Source: Tumebacillus algifaecis (lineage in GTDB: Bacteria; Bacillota; Bacilli; Tumebacillales; Tumebacillaceae). From it: a DNA stretch of 64,000 nt. The stretch is taken from contig NZ_CP022657.1 in NCBI RefSeq assembly GCF_002243515.1, positions 3,311,001-3,375,000 of the forward strand, written 5' to 3'. Each line of letters begins with the position of its first letter. Positions within the stretch are counted from its first letter, which is position 1. Shown here piece by piece: positions 52,697-61,975 of this stretch. The position numbers and the translations under genes were made by a program. Below the pieces are notes generated by a model. It made no database searches and was not told the DNA's origin. It saw nothing but the letters and a program-made list of their open reading frames with translations.

Positions 52697-53458
52697 GTGA
52701 GAATCGGACGGCTCCTGTTGCTGACAATCGCAGCGATTCTGCTCAGTGGCTGCATCGAAAAAGCCACACCGGACATGGTGCAACCGCTGATCGAACAGAA
52801 CCTTCCCCAAGGGGTTGGTCTACAGTACGTCAAACTGACTGACAAAAATCTCGAACTCTCCCTCAGCCCAGGCGCACAACAATTGACAGCAGAAAACGAA
52901 GGGCGTTTTGTCAAATCTGTCCACGATGCTCTGCTCCGCACCTTTGGCAATGACCAGATCATCAGTGTCACTTATCGCGTTGAGAACAAAACGGCACGCA
53001 CCATCAACGGTCTGTCTTGCAAACAGGAAACGGGGTGTTGGAACCGCTTCCTCAACCAACCTCTTGGCGAACCACAGATGATCGACCGCAACGGTAAACT
53101 GACAACGTTCGATGAGCTGATCGATCGCTCCGACACGATCGTCATCACCAACTACGAAGGCGAAACATATCGCGTCGCTGAAGTGCTCAAAGGGAACGCT
53201 TCCCTCGTCAAGAAAATCATTGCGATCCCTGATGACAGCTTCCGTGATTTTGCTGGTCCTGGCCGTTACCTGCTCTTCCTCAACGAGATTGCGCTCGATG
53301 CCAAGCCCCAACAAACAAGCTATGCCATCACCGGGGTCTGGTCGGGCAAATTCAAATTGGAAGGCCGTCCCAAAGGATATGGCGATGATCCAGTTCGCAA
53401 GCTCGCTGAAGAAATGACCGATCAGCAATTGATCAATACCATCAAAAAAAAGACCTGA
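52697..53458 (+). CDS. Lipoprotein of unknown function
   Basis: 253 aa from GTG 52697 with GGGAGGA eight bases upstream; ATG 52691 overlaps the spacing. A lipoprotein signal (RIGRLLLLTIAAILLSGC) ends in a good lipobox, Cys near residue 19. The mature part has two domains: 25-110 (a DUF-like alpha/beta unit with LSLSPGAQQLTAENEGRF) and 140-253, whose DELIDRSDTIVITNYEGETY and GPGRYLLFLNEIAL strands resemble small beta-sandwich domains of Bacillus lipoproteins. Anchored outside the membrane. No function assigned. Confidence 0.75.
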   Translation: MRIGRLLLLTIAAILLSGCIEKATPDMVQPLIEQNLPQGVGLQYVKLTDKNLELSLSPGAQQLTAENEGRFVKSVHDALLRTFGNDQIISVTYRVENKTARTINGLSCKQETGCWNRFLNQPLGEPQMIDRNGKLTTFDELIDRSDTIVITNYEGETYRVAEVLKGNASLVKKIIAIPDDSFRDFAGPGRYLLFLNEIALDAKPQQTSYAITGVWSGKFKLEGRPKGYGDDPVRKLAEEMTDQQLINTIKKKT

Positions 53459-53513
53459 ACTGACTGAACATATCCCTGTCAAGTAGACAGCGGGTAAAAA
53501 GCCACCCTATGAA

Positions 53514-54425
53514 TTAGGCACAGACCTGAGTTCGGTATTCTACTGGGCTCAGGTCATTTAATTTCCGTTGTATTCTTTGCTGGTTGTAAAATCGAATGTA
53601 GCTAGCCACAGCGTTCATCACCTCTGCCTTGGTGCGAAACTTGTTGAGATACATGAGTTCCGACTTCAGATGACCAAAGAAGTTCTCTACGCAGGCATTA
53701 TCCAAGCAGTTTCCTTTTCTGGACATACTCTGCGCTATGTTGTATGTTTGAAGCAACTTGTTATATTGGTGAGATGTGTACTGGAACCCCTGATCACTGT
53801 GAAGAAGGGTGTCGGTCACATCTCTTTTTTTATTGGCGAGCTTGACGGTATCAAGAACCAGTTTAAGATCGTTCCGCTCTCCGATGCGGTAGGCGACAAT
53901 TTCGTTGTTAAACATGTCGTAGATGACCGACAGAAATAGCCTCTGTCCATTGAAAAGCAGGTAGGTGATATCTGTCGCCCATTTTTCATTTGGCCGCGAG
54001 GCCTTAAAGTTTCGGTTCAATGAGTTTGGTGCTGTATAATTCTCTGATTTCTTGCCAAACCAGCGTTTCTTCTTCCTTGCAACGCACTGGATACCTAGTT
54101 CTTTCATAAGCCGGTACACACGTTTGTGATTGATCTTGAGATTGTGTTTTCGACGTAGCCAAGCACGAACACGATAGTAACCGTAGGTTCCTCGGACTGC
54201 TTTATGACATTGCAAAATAAGTTTTTTGAGCTGCCGCTCCTCCTTTTGTTTGGATGTAATCATTTGTCGACGTTGAACCCATTTGTAATACCCACTCCGT
54301 GATACTCCTGCGGTTTCACACAACAGTGACGTTGAATAGCTACCAGTAAGATCTTGGATGACTTGGTAGCACTGACGAATCTTCGCTTTACCTCTCACCT
54401 CCTTTGCAAAAGCAACAGCTTTTTT
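53514..54425 (-). CDS. IS3-family transposase OrfB (DDE integrase)
   Basis: About 303 aa in the -1 frame after the slippery site at 54425-54419. An HTH_21-like segment (AVRGTYGYYRVRAWLRRKHN) is followed by the rve integrase core: KWATDITYLLFNGQRLFLSV with the first Asp, LLHSDQGFQYTSHQYN with the second, and NCLDNACVENFFGHLKSELM with the Glu. The DDE triad is intact, so the enzyme should be active. Translation needs the frameshift; an independent weak start cannot be excluded. Confidence 0.9.
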   Translation of the reverse strand, partial: KKAVAFAKEVRGKAKIRQCYQVIQDLTGSYSTSLLCETAGVSRSGYYKWVQRRQMITSKQKEERQLKKLILQCHKAVRGTYGYYRVRAWLRRKHNLKINHKRVYRLMKELGIQCVARKKKRWFGKKSENYTAPNSLNRNFKASRPNEKWATDITYLLFNGQRLFLSVIYDMFNNEIVAYRIGERNDLKLVLDTVKLANKKRDVTDTLLHSDQGFQYTSHQYNKLLQTYNIAQSMSRKGNCLDNACVENFFGHLKSELMYLNKFRTKAEVMNAVASYIRFYNQQRIQRKLNDLSPVEYRTQVCA

Positions 54426-54712
54426 AAAAAGTCGTTCTCCGCTCTCAACTTTTGCACTTCTTGTTCGAGCGTAAGCTTTTTCGTTCTCGGACGACCAGTG
54501 AACGGTGTTCTCGTCTTTCCTCTGCGCTCCTCTAAGCCCTCCGCCCCAAGCGTTTTGTAGTTTTTGACCCACTTCCTTACCATGCTGTGGTCGGGGATCT
54601 GCAGCTCACTTGCGACCGATTTATAACCCATTCCTTTTTCCAAATACATCTTTACCGCAATGAACTTGAATTCTCGTGAATACGTTTTTCGTTTCCGCGC
54701 TGTCTTTTCCAA
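54395..54712 (-). CDS. IS3-family transposase OrfA (DNA-binding)
   Basis: 105 aa from ATG 54712. A basic N-terminus (MEKTARKRKTYSREFKFIAV) leads into a helix-turn-helix (GYKSVASELQIPDHSMVRKW) and a C-terminal leucine zipper (LEQEVQKLRAENDFLKKLLL) typical of IS3 OrfA. It binds the element ends. The heptamer A-AAA-AAG near its 3' end (54425-54419) directs -1 frameshifting to make OrfAB. Confidence 0.9.
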   Translation of the reverse strand: MEKTARKRKTYSREFKFIAVKMYLEKGMGYKSVASELQIPDHSMVRKWVKNYKTLGAEGLEERRGKTRTPFTGRPRTKKLTLEQEVQKLRAENDFLKKLLLLQRR

Positions 54713-54839
54713 AAGAAAATCCCCCTTGTGTAGTAACAGTAAGGGGGCTTGCTTCCTACTGTCTACACAAAAGGGATTATCTCAGACCACGTTCAGGTCT
54801 TTATCTATTTCCGTTCAAGTTCTCGCTCGAGCCCAAGGC

Positions 54840-55484
54840 TTACAGCGCAATGTATCGCGCCACCATCAAGAAGTGCAGTGTCGCGCCTGCCGAGACCCAC
54901 AGATGGAAGATCTCATGAAAACCAAATTTGCCTGGCATCCAGTCGAACCACTTGGTCGCATAAATCACCGCCCCGACCGTGTACGCCACGCCGCCTGCAA
55001 ACATCAGCCACATCGCCCCCGACGGAAGCGTCTCGATCAATTTGACAAACGGCACCACCGCGATCCAACCCAACCCGACATAGAGTAGCGTTGAGAGATA
55101 GCGCGGTGCATGGATCAACCACAATTTCACGACCATCCCAGCGATCGCCAGCGCCCAGACGACTGCGAGCATCGTGATCCGCCACGCCCCGTCCAGACCA
55201 TACGCCAACACCGGTGTATACGTGCCTGCGATCAGCAAGTAGATGGCCATGTGGTCAAACTTCTTCAGCGCCAAGATCTTCTCCGGCGTCGAACGAACTG
55301 CATGATAGACTGCACTCGCCAAAAACAGCACGATCAAGCTCAACCCGTAGATGACCATCACCGACACTTTTGCCGCGCTTTCCCGCGACCACACGATCAA
55401 CAGTACCATCCCGACAATGGCCGCCAAACACGTCACCAAATGCGTCCACGTATTGACTGGCTCTCGAAACCGCAAAAACCACAT
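54840..55484 (-). CDS. Hemolysin III/PAQR-family membrane protein
   Basis: 214 aa with seven hydrophobic helices. PAQR motifs are present: REPVNTWTHLVTCLAAIVG (His15-region), SAVYHAVRSTPEKILALKKF with FDHMAIYLLIAGTYTPV, and FHEIFHLWVSAGATLHFLMV carrying the C-terminal His pair. These residues bind zinc in the family; the bacterial proteins are related to adiponectin receptors and may hydrolyse lipids such as ceramide. The IS3 element has inserted just beyond its stop. Confidence 0.9.
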   Translation of the reverse strand: MWFLRFREPVNTWTHLVTCLAAIVGMVLLIVWSRESAAKVSVMVIYGLSLIVLFLASAVYHAVRSTPEKILALKKFDHMAIYLLIAGTYTPVLAYGLDGAWRITMLAVVWALAIAGMVVKLWLIHAPRYLSTLLYVGLGWIAVVPFVKLIETLPSGAMWLMFAGGVAYTVGAVIYATKWFDWMPGKFGFHEIFHLWVSAGATLHFLMVARYIAL

Positions 55485-55562
55485 ACCGGCACTCGCTCCT
55501 CTATCGACTTTATTTTGTACCTATTTTACTACAAAAACTGACCGACTAGTATAAGAATAAAT

Positions 55563-55591
55563 AAAAAAAAGAACCCGCGCCGGGTTCTTTC
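55563..55591 (-). terminator. Rho-independent terminator of rnpB
   Basis: On the - strand AAGAACCCG and CGGGTTCTT pair around three bases, followed by seven T. Confidence 0.88.
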
Positions 55592-55608
55592 ATTTCTTAT
55601 ATATGACT

Positions 55609-56013
55609 CCGAAAAGTAAGCCTGTAAGCCGAGTTCTGTACTCCTGGTGCTGCAAACGGGAGTCACCCTCGCACTGTGGAGTGGCAATCATCTATCTAGG
55701 CGTACTGTTGCCAGCACGCTCAAGCAACCAACCCGAGTCCGCGCCGGGCCGACGCATGTGGACTCCTATCCGGTCTTGCTTCGGGTGGGGTTTACCTAGC
55801 CAGCATGTCTCCATGCTGCTGGTGCGCTCTTACCGCACCGTTGCATCCTTACCCGCACCCCCATTGGGGGCCGCTGGCGGTTTCTTTCTGTGGCACTATC
55901 CTTAGGATCGCTCCCACCGGCCGTTAGCCGGCACCCTCGCCCTATGAAGCTCGGACTTTCCTCCCGTGCGGTCTTTCGACACTGCACCGGCGACTGCCCA
56001 GCTTACTTTTCGG
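55609..56013 (-). ncRNA. rnpB: RNase P RNA, apparently type A
   Basis: About 405 nt. P1 is formed by CCGAAAAGTAAGC at the 5' end and GCTTACTTTTCGG at the 3' end. Conserved CR elements are GAGGAAAGTCC, then CATAGGGCGAGGGTGCC, GGTGCGGTAAGAGCGCACC, GGTAAACCCCACCC and AGATAGATGATTGCC. The order CATAGGGC...TAACGG and the GGTAAGAGCGCACC stem are those of A-type RNase P RNA as in E. coli; the Bacillus B-type landmarks are not seen. It cuts the 5' leaders of pre-tRNAs. Confidence 0.93.
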
Positions 56014-56107
56014 TTTTATAAGCAGTTTGAAAAATCGAAACGAGTAGAGATACCCTCCCGACAGAGATCTATTTTACAACACAACCCGATTCTTTTCAAG
56101 TACCAGA

Positions 56108-56365
56108 TCATGGGTACAACGTGAATTTTCGTCCGCGCGGCATGCTGCTCTTTTTGATCCGTTTCGACTGGCAAAATCGGCATTCATACAGCACCTGTTT
56201 CTGCTCTTTGTCCTCCGACAATTCTGTATACATCACCTTTTGCATGATCCGTCCGCAATCGGGGCATTTTGTGATCGTCAGCAACAAATGTAGGAGATAA
56301 TAGGCGTATGAAAATGCCAGGATAACAGCAATGAGTGCAATTGCGCTCATGATCAGATGAGCCAT
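56108..56365 (-). CDS. Small membrane protein with zinc-ribbon
   Basis: 85 aa from ATG 56365 with TGGGGGTGA upstream. One helix (residues 5-33) is followed by two Cys pairs (CPDCG at 34-38 and CRFC near 62-65) that can hold zinc, and a basic tail (KRIKKSSMPRGRKF). No named family. It is monocistronic between rnpB and the Nif3-like gene. Confidence 0.7.
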   Translation of the reverse strand: MAHLIMSAIALIAVILAFSYAYYLLHLLLTITKCPDCGRIMQKVMYTELSEDKEQKQVLYECRFCQSKRIKKSSMPRGRKFTLYP

Positions 56366-56424
56366 GCTCGTTCACCCCCATACTCCACTGTATGGGTTTG
56401 TCTCAGAAAAAAGACGTTTTGATC

Positions 56425-57555
56425 CTACAAAAAAGTGAACGGTTCGGTGTTCGTTTCGGACACCAATACTTCCGCATCGTACCCGTATTCACGCAGTTTT
56501 GCTTCTAAAAAGGCGGCGACGCTCGGCAGGCAGACCTTTTCCGTATTATGTCCTGGATCGACCATGCACAACCCATCGGCCAACGCATCCTGGGCATAAT
56601 GATAGCGAATGTCCCCGGTCACAAATACATCGGCGCCTTTCTTGATCGCCTCCGGGTAAAACTCCTCACCGGAGCCGCCAAGCACCGCGACTCGGCGCAC
56701 CGGGCGGTCATGCGGACCGACAACTCGCGCGTGCTCAACTCCAAACTGCTGTTTGACAAACTGGGCAAACTGGCCGAGCGTCATCTCTTGCACCAGATCG
56801 CCGACACGTCCAATCCCCAGTTCCTGCCCCATGATCTCCAGCGGGTAGATGTCATAGGCGACCTCTTCATAGGGGTGAGCTTGCAACAAAGCCTGTACCA
56901 CTTTGTCCTGATTGAGGTCGCTTACGATCGTCTCGATGCGCACTTCCTCCACCTTTTCCAACACGCCCTGCTCGCCGATAAACGGAGACGTGCCTTCCTG
57001 CGGGACAAAAGTGCCGTGCCCAGGCGTTGAAAATGTGCAGTGGCTGTAATTGCCGATCCAGCCTGCCCCAGCATCCCCCAGCGCTTTGCGAACCTGCTCA
57101 TGGTGAGACTCCGGCACGAAGACGACCAGTTTTTTCAAACGCGTGTTATGTACGCGGCTCAACACCTCGACTCGTTCCAAGTGCAGACGGCTCGCCAAAA
57201 TGTCATTGATGCCGCCTTCTGCGATGTCGAGGTTCGTATGCGCCACATAGACGCTGATATTGTGAGTGAGCAGCTTTTGCAGTTTGCGACCATACGGGGT
57301 ATCGGTTCGCAAGGTCTGCACCGCTTTGAATATCATCGCATGGTGTGCGATGATCAGATCGACACCTTTCGCGATCGCTTCATCGATCACGCCTTCATCG
57401 TTGCTGTCGAGCGACAGCATCACTTTTTTCACCGCGCGCTTCGGGTCGCCAACCTGTAGCCCGACCTTGTCCCACGACTCCGCCAACGTCAGCGGTGCCA
57501 TCTCTTCGAGAACTGCCGTGATCTCGCGAACGGTAGCCGTCTTATGTGCTGACAT
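56425..57555 (-). CDS. Nif3-like dinuclear metal-centre protein
   Basis: 376 aa from ATG 57555 behind GGAGGTACGAACGT. The Nif3 halves are at 10-120 (LAESWDKVGLQVGDPKRAV, LIIAHHAMIFKAV with the metal His pair) and 300-370 (DVFVTGDIRYHYAQDALADG, DPGHNTEKVC), with the YqfO insert between (about 130-240). Two metal ions sit in a hexameric ring; a role in tRNA or GTP-linked metabolism has been proposed but not proved. It overlaps trmK by 14 bases, as yqfN-yqfO are paired in Bacillus. Confidence 0.9.
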   Translation of the reverse strand: MSAHKTATVREITAVLEEMAPLTLAESWDKVGLQVGDPKRAVKKVMLSLDSNDEGVIDEAIAKGVDLIIAHHAMIFKAVQTLRTDTPYGRKLQKLLTHNISVYVAHTNLDIAEGGINDILASRLHLERVEVLSRVHNTRLKKLVVFVPESHHEQVRKALGDAGAGWIGNYSHCTFSTPGHGTFVPQEGTSPFIGEQGVLEKVEEVRIETIVSDLNQDKVVQALLQAHPYEEVAYDIYPLEIMGQELGIGRVGDLVQEMTLGQFAQFVKQQFGVEHARVVGPHDRPVRRVAVLGGSGEEFYPEAIKKGADVFVTGDIRYHYAQDALADGLCMVDPGHNTEKVCLPSVAAFLEAKLREYGYDAEVLVSETNTEPFTFL

Positions 57556-58240
57556 ACGTTCGTACCTCCTCCAGTTGCTCACGCCGCTTTTGCAGCGCAT
57601 CGCGTCTCTCTTGCCCGCTTTCGCCTTTGGCCTTCTCCACCCCTTTTAACGCCAACGCGACCTTGCCCAGCTCATACTCGACCCGTTCCAAGATCAACGG
57701 ATGTTTGCGCTGTAAAAGCAGGGGGCCAAACTCTAATTGCAACGGGTTATCGAGCACCATTTCACCACGCTCCGCAACGACAAATTCGTACAGCTTGTCG
57801 TCCTCGACCAGCATGTCTTCATCTACGATTTTCCATCCGTGTTGCAAAAGCCAGCGCCGCAACGAGTCGCCATCGCCCTGTGGAGACAGGATCAATCGAG
57901 AAACACCTGCCAACTTCTCGACCCCGGCAGCTAAAATGTCGCGGATCGTCCCTCCGCCCATGCCAGACACGGTGATCACGTCCACTTCGCCAGGCTTCAG
58001 CACCGCTAGCCCGTCTCCACGGCGCACCGAAATGCGATCGGCCAAGCCGTTCGACCGCACGTTGCGTTCCGCGCCAAGATAGGGTCCTTCATTCAATTCA
58101 CCAGCCACAGCTTGCACCGCCTGTCCGCGCTGCACGAGATAGATCGGCAAATAGGCATGATCGCTCCCGATGTCTGCCGTCCGTACTCCACTGGGCACAA
58201 ATGTTGCAATCCGTGCCAAACGTTCCGATATGTTGATCAA
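57542..58240 (-). CDS. trmK: tRNA (adenine-22-N1)-methyltransferase
   Basis: 232 aa, TTG start at 58240 after CAGGTGAT. SAM motif I VRTADIGSDHAYLPIYLVQ (about 19-37), VTVSGMGGGTIRDIL, LILSPQGDGDSLRRWLLQHG (the catalytic D/N-P-P-Y-like area) and a C-terminal helical hairpin (KGVEKAKGESGQERRDALQK) match TrmK/YqfN. It methylates A22 in the D-loop of tRNAs. Coupled to the Nif3-like gene; sigma-A (rpoD) is 2.5 kb upstream, as in Bacillus but with extra genes between. Confidence 0.92.
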   Translation of the reverse strand: MINISERLARIATFVPSGVRTADIGSDHAYLPIYLVQRGQAVQAVAGELNEGPYLGAERNVRSNGLADRISVRRGDGLAVLKPGEVDVITVSGMGGGTIRDILAAGVEKLAGVSRLILSPQGDGDSLRRWLLQHGWKIVDEDMLVEDDKLYEFVVAERGEMVLDNPLQLEFGPLLLQRKHPLILERVEYELGKVALALKGVEKAKGESGQERRDALQKRREQLEEVRTYVST

Positions 58241-58432
58241 ATGACATCACCTGTTATATTGAAATGTAATGGAATAAACCTAAAAAGTCGTCCCACCTAT
58301 TATATCCATCCCTTTCCTGCTGGTGCAACCACAGACGCAGTTCGATCATGAAAAGGCCCCGGATCGGGAGCACCGACCACCTGCACATCTGGTACCAACG
58401 GATGCGCGAAAAAAACAACGCATGCACGCGAA
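58241..58432. other. Intergenic stretch without recognisable gene
   Basis: Upstream DNA of trmK. No frame with a ribosome site or hairpin until the terminator at 58433. Confidence 0.4.
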
Positions 58433-58468
58433 AAAAATACCCCCGCCCAAAATGGGCGAGGGTATTTT
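58433..58468. terminator. Terminator of the acyl-CoA dehydrogenase gene
   Basis: AAATACCCCCGCCC and GGGCGAGGGTATTT form a stem with one mismatch; T run follows on the - strand. Confidence 0.82.
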
Positions 58469-58555
58469 GCAAGGTTGTTGGTCTTGCTGCGTTCAAGCTA
58501 TCCGTTCAAATGGATATTTGATTGCTGTGTAACAGTATAGCGGATTTAGCTAAAA

Positions 58556-59695
58556 TTAGCAACCGATGTGACGAGCGATGACGATGCGTTGGATCTCAGA
58601 AGTACCTTCCCCGATTTCCATCAGCTTCGCGTCGCGGAACATGCGCTCCACCGGATATTCTTTCATGTAGCCGTAGCCACCATGAATTTGAACCGCTTGG
58701 TCACAAGCTTTCATACAGATCTCAGAAGCGAACAGTTTAGCCATCGCCGCTTCTTTGCCGAACGGACGCCCTTGGTCTTTCAGCCAAGCGGCTTTATGCA
58801 CCGCGTTGCGCGCCAGTTCAATGTGCATCGCCATATCGGCCAGCTTGAATTGGATCGCTTGAAACTTGGAGATCGATTGACCAAACTGTTTGCGCTCTTT
58901 TGCGTACTGCAACGCTGCTTCATAGGCAGCTTGTGCAATCCCGACCGACAACGCACCGATCGAGATGCGGCCGCCGTCAAGCGTTTTCATAAATTGAATG
59001 AAGCCATCGTTGACAGTGCCCAGCACGTTTTCTTTTGGAACGCGCACGTTATCGAGGATGATCTCTGCCGTGTTCGATCCTTTCAGACCGAGTTTTTCAT
59101 ATGGCGTGGAGGTCGAGAATCCCGGAGTATCGGTCGGCACGATGATCGCGGTGATGCCTTTCGAACCGCGGGAACGGTCGGTCAATGCCGTGACGACGCA
59201 GACTTTCGCGAAGGAAACGTTTGTGATAAAGCATTTGGAACCGTTTACCACCCATTCATCGCCTTCGAGGACTGCGGTGGTTTGCGTGCCCGATGCGTCC
59301 GAGCCTGCGTTCGGTTCGGTCAATCCGAATGCACCGAGGATTTTCCCTTCTGCGAGCGGAACGAGCCATTTTTGTTTTTGCTCTTCTGTCCCAAATGCGG
59401 CAAACGGGTTGCAACCGAGCGATACTGCTGCCGCGTAAGACAGACCGTGCGAACCGCAAGCACGACCGACTTCCTCGACGGCCAGCGCGTAGGCGATGGT
59501 GTCAGCCCCTGCACCGCCGTATTCCTCGGAGATCGGCAGTCCCAAGAAGCCGAGCTCGCCCATTTTCATAAAAGTGTCATACGGGAATTCTCCCGTCTTG
59601 TCTACATGTTCCGCTTTCGGCTTGATTTCTGCTTCTGCAAAATCACGCACGGTGTTGCGAATCATAATCTGATCTTGCGTTAAGTCAAAGTTCAA
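58556..59695 (-). CDS. Short-chain acyl-CoA dehydrogenase
   Basis: 379 aa from TTG 59695 (GAGGAGG about nine bases upstream), the standard length for AcdA/Bcd proteins. MNFDLTQDQIMIRNTVRDFA at the start, AFGLTEPNAGSDASGTQTTA and CFITNVSFA in the FAD/substrate area, and the C-terminal QIHGGYGYMKEYPVERMFRD with Glu in YPVE region. The general-base Glu fits the butyryl/isovaleryl branch (near residue 364, LMEIGEGTSEIQR). It oxidises an acyl-CoA to the enoyl-CoA with electron transfer to ETF. Monocistronic. Confidence 0.92.
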   Translation of the reverse strand: MNFDLTQDQIMIRNTVRDFAEAEIKPKAEHVDKTGEFPYDTFMKMGELGFLGLPISEEYGGAGADTIAYALAVEEVGRACGSHGLSYAAAVSLGCNPFAAFGTEEQKQKWLVPLAEGKILGAFGLTEPNAGSDASGTQTTAVLEGDEWVVNGSKCFITNVSFAKVCVVTALTDRSRGSKGITAIIVPTDTPGFSTSTPYEKLGLKGSNTAEIILDNVRVPKENVLGTVNDGFIQFMKTLDGGRISIGALSVGIAQAAYEAALQYAKERKQFGQSISKFQAIQFKLADMAMHIELARNAVHKAAWLKDQGRPFGKEAAMAKLFASEICMKACDQAVQIHGGYGYMKEYPVERMFRDAKLMEIGEGTSEIQRIVIARHIGC

Positions 59696-59794
59696 GATGA
59701 TACCCTCCTCTATAGAAACGCAAAAATGAGTGCACATTCATTCATCTGAACTCATTATACACAACCGCTGGTCAGAACGGCAATACTTTTCAAG

Positions 59795-60676
59795 CTATTG
59801 TGACACTTGGCCAACCCACTTTTTGATACCGGGATGAAAGACGATAAACAGCGTGATCAGCACGGCAAGCTTCAAAAACACGATGATCTGATTGAAAAAA
59901 TCCATCGACAACCCAAACACTAACATCCGCAGATCCGGCCCAAACAATGCGAGCACCCCACAGAAGAGGAAGACAGGTGCCACATACACGCGGAACCGCC
60001 CGAGCACAAAGGCGAGGAACATCGCCAAAAACGCCGGAATCATGTAGTAGAAGTGCTGTACACCGTATGGACTTGTGTCGACTTGCGCGACGATTTCTAA
60101 GAAATTGGCGTACAACAGGAGCAATCCTAATGCACCAATCCCCGCGACCAACCGCGAACGGAAGGCCGCACCCGCCAGTACCCACAACAGAAAGACGACG
60201 GTCATGATGCCGATCACCGCTGTGCGATCATCGAGCAATTGCGAAGTTGAGAGGTAATAAAATCCAACCACTGCCACCATCACAACGGCCACAAACAGCC
60301 ATGCCGTGCGGGCAAGCGGGCTTTTGCTGCGTTGGCGGAACGCCATGATAAACGGAAAAATGGTGCCGAGCAGCAGGACGGCAATTTGCATTGGCTCTGG
60401 AAACAAGGTAAAATTAAGGGCAAAGATCAAGAACAACAGCACGCCAACGATTACCAGCAGTACTTTTCCAAGGACACCACTGTTCAAACTGGTTTTCCAG
60501 TTGGACGACTCCTGTTTGTTGTTCACCTGTTTGCTTTTCACCTGTTGGTCGTGTGAAAAGGAGTCACCTTCTGCGTATAGGTTCAGCAAAAAGTCGCAAT
60601 ATTCGGTCGGGATAAGTCTGCTCTCTTTCCACTTCTTAATCTCTTGAATCATCAGTTTTTTCTGGTCCTGATTCAT
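59795..60676 (-). CDS. Polytopic membrane protein, unknown
   Basis: 293 aa. A soluble head (1-62, MNQDQKKLMIQEIKKWKESR then LIPTEYCDFLLNLYAEG) is followed by about eight to nine membrane helices (68-285). The head, a helical segment followed by LxxxY-C-x-FLLxLY, resembles the N-terminus of DUF2157-type proteins. Substrate or function unknown. It sits between the acyl-CoA dehydrogenase and rpoD genes on the same strand. Confidence 0.7.
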   Translation of the reverse strand: MNQDQKKLMIQEIKKWKESRLIPTEYCDFLLNLYAEGDSFSHDQQVKSKQVNNKQESSNWKTSLNSGVLGKVLLVIVGVLLFLIFALNFTLFPEPMQIAVLLLGTIFPFIMAFRQRSKSPLARTAWLFVAVVMVAVVGFYYLSTSQLLDDRTAVIGIMTVVFLLWVLAGAAFRSRLVAGIGALGLLLLYANFLEIVAQVDTSPYGVQHFYYMIPAFLAMFLAFVLGRFRVYVAPVFLFCGVLALFGPDLRMLVFGLSMDFFNQIIVFLKLAVLITLFIVFHPGIKKWVGQVSQ

Positions 60677-60724
60677 AGCTTATGCCTCCTTGATAGATCG
60701 CATAAAAAAGCGATAAATCACATA

Positions 60725-60757
60725 AAAAAGCACTCACCTGAAAAAAGTGAGTGCTGC
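60725..60757 (-). terminator. Rho-independent terminator of dnaG-rpoD
   Basis: On the - strand AGCACTCAC and GTGAGTGCT pair and are followed by six T. Confidence 0.87.
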
Positions 60758-60779
60758 GAAGGTTCGAAGGTTGCTAGTT

Positions 60780-61937
60780 CTACTCAAGGAAGTCCTTGAG
60801 ACGCTTGGAGCGGCTCGGGTGGCGCAGTTTGCGCAGCGCTTTCGCCTCGATCTGACGAATCCGCTCACGTGTGACGCCAAAGACTTTCCCGACTTCTTCG
60901 AGCGTGCGGGTACGGCCATCATCGAGACCGAAGCGCAGGCGGAGCACGTTTTCTTCACGTTCTGTCAGCGTATCGAGCACATCTTCCAACTGCTCTTTGA
61001 GCAATTCATAAGCAGCTGCGTCGGCCGGAGCCAGTGCGTCTTGGTCTTCGATAAAGTCACCGAGATGGGAATCGTCCTCTTCACCGATCGGCGTTTCGAG
61101 CGAGACCGGCTCTTGCGCGATTTTCAAAATCTCGCGGACTTTGTCCGGGCTCATGTCCATTTCTGCAGCGATCTCTTCCGCGGAAGGTTCGCGCCCCAAT
61201 TCTTGCAGAAGCTGGCGGGAAATGCGGATCAACTTGTTGATCGTTTCCACCATATGAACAGGAATCCGAATCGTCCTGGCTTGGTCTGCGATCGCACGCG
61301 TGATCGCCTGGCGAATCCACCAAGTTGCGTACGTGGAGAACTTGAAACCTTTTTGATGATCAAATTTCTCAACAGCTTTGATCAGACCCATGTTCCCCTC
61401 TTGAATCAAATCAAGGAACAGCATCCCTCGGCCAACATAACGCTTAGCGATGGATACAACCAATCGCAAGTTCGCTTCTGCCAGACGGCGCTTCGCCTCT
61501 TCATCCCCTTTTTCGATGCGCAGCGCGAGACTGATCTCCTCTTCTGCCGAAAGCAACGGCACGCGACCGATCTCTTTGAGATACATGCGTACCGGATCAT
61601 TGATCTTGATCCCCGGCGGTACGCTCAGATCTTCAAGGTCAAACTCTTCTTCATCATCGAGATTCTTCGGGCCGTTTTCATCGTCGTCATCGTCATCGTC
61701 ATCATCATCTGCGAACGACGATTCATCGTCTGTTTCGTTGATCACCTCAACCCCCTGCTCCGAGAGGTGGTCAAAGAATTCATCGATTTGATCCGAATCC
61801 TGATCGAACGGAGAAAGTTTGTCCATGATCTCACTGTAGGTGATCACGCCACGCTTCTTCCCTACTTCGGTAAGCATTTGTTTTACTTCTTCAAGAGACA
61901 TCTGTTGAGTATCTGTGTCTTTCACCTTTTTCACCAT
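60780..61937 (-). CDS. rpoD: RNA polymerase primary sigma factor (sigma-A)
   Basis: 385 aa. Region 1.1 (11-70) is followed by an unusually long run of about ten Asp (76-86). Region 1.2 is [17 protein letters not shown], 2.3/2.4 are [20 protein letters not shown], 3 is [20 protein letters not shown], and 4.2 is [20 protein letters not shown]. It directs core RNA polymerase to -35/-10 housekeeping promoters such as those of the tRNA operons here. ATG 61937 follows GGAAGGAGGGG; dnaG lies 38 bases upstream. Confidence 0.97.
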   Translation of the reverse strand: MVKKVKDTDTQQMSLEEVKQMLTEVGKKRGVITYSEIMDKLSPFDQDSDQIDEFFDHLSEQGVEVINETDDESSFADDDDDDDDDDENGPKNLDDEEEFDLEDLSVPPGIKINDPVRMYLKEIGRVPLLSAEEEISLALRIEKGDEEAKRRLAEANLRLVVSIAKRYVGRGMLFLDLIQEGNMGLIKAVEKFDHQKGFKFSTYATWWIRQAITRAIADQARTIRIPVHMVETINKLIRISRQLLQELGREPSAEEIAAEMDMSPDKVREILKIAQEPVSLETPIGEEDDSHLGDFIEDQDALAPADAAAYELLKEQLEDVLDTLTEREENVLRLRFGLDDGRTRTLEEVGKVFGVTRERIRQIEAKALRKLRHPSRSKRLKDFLE

Positions 61938-61975
61938 CCCGACCCCTCCTTCCCTAAGGAGTAGTTAACAAACGT

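Larger units (their letters stand above)
53477..54769 (-). mobile_element. IS3-family insertion sequence (IS150-like), complete
   Basis: About 1.29 kb with imperfect terminal repeats: TGTCAAGTAGACAG at the left end and TGTGTAGACAG at the right end read inward, followed on both sides by a G/C-containing AGCC segment. Two overlapping frames with an A-AAA-AAG slippery site encode OrfA and OrfAB. No clear target duplication is seen at the chosen ends, so the borders may be off by a few bases. It lies between the lipoprotein and hemolysin III genes. Confidence 0.85.

Noticed and set aside
55603-55905. 100-codon + strand frame over rnpB
   Set aside because: Lies antisense to the RNase P RNA and is composed of its conserved elements.
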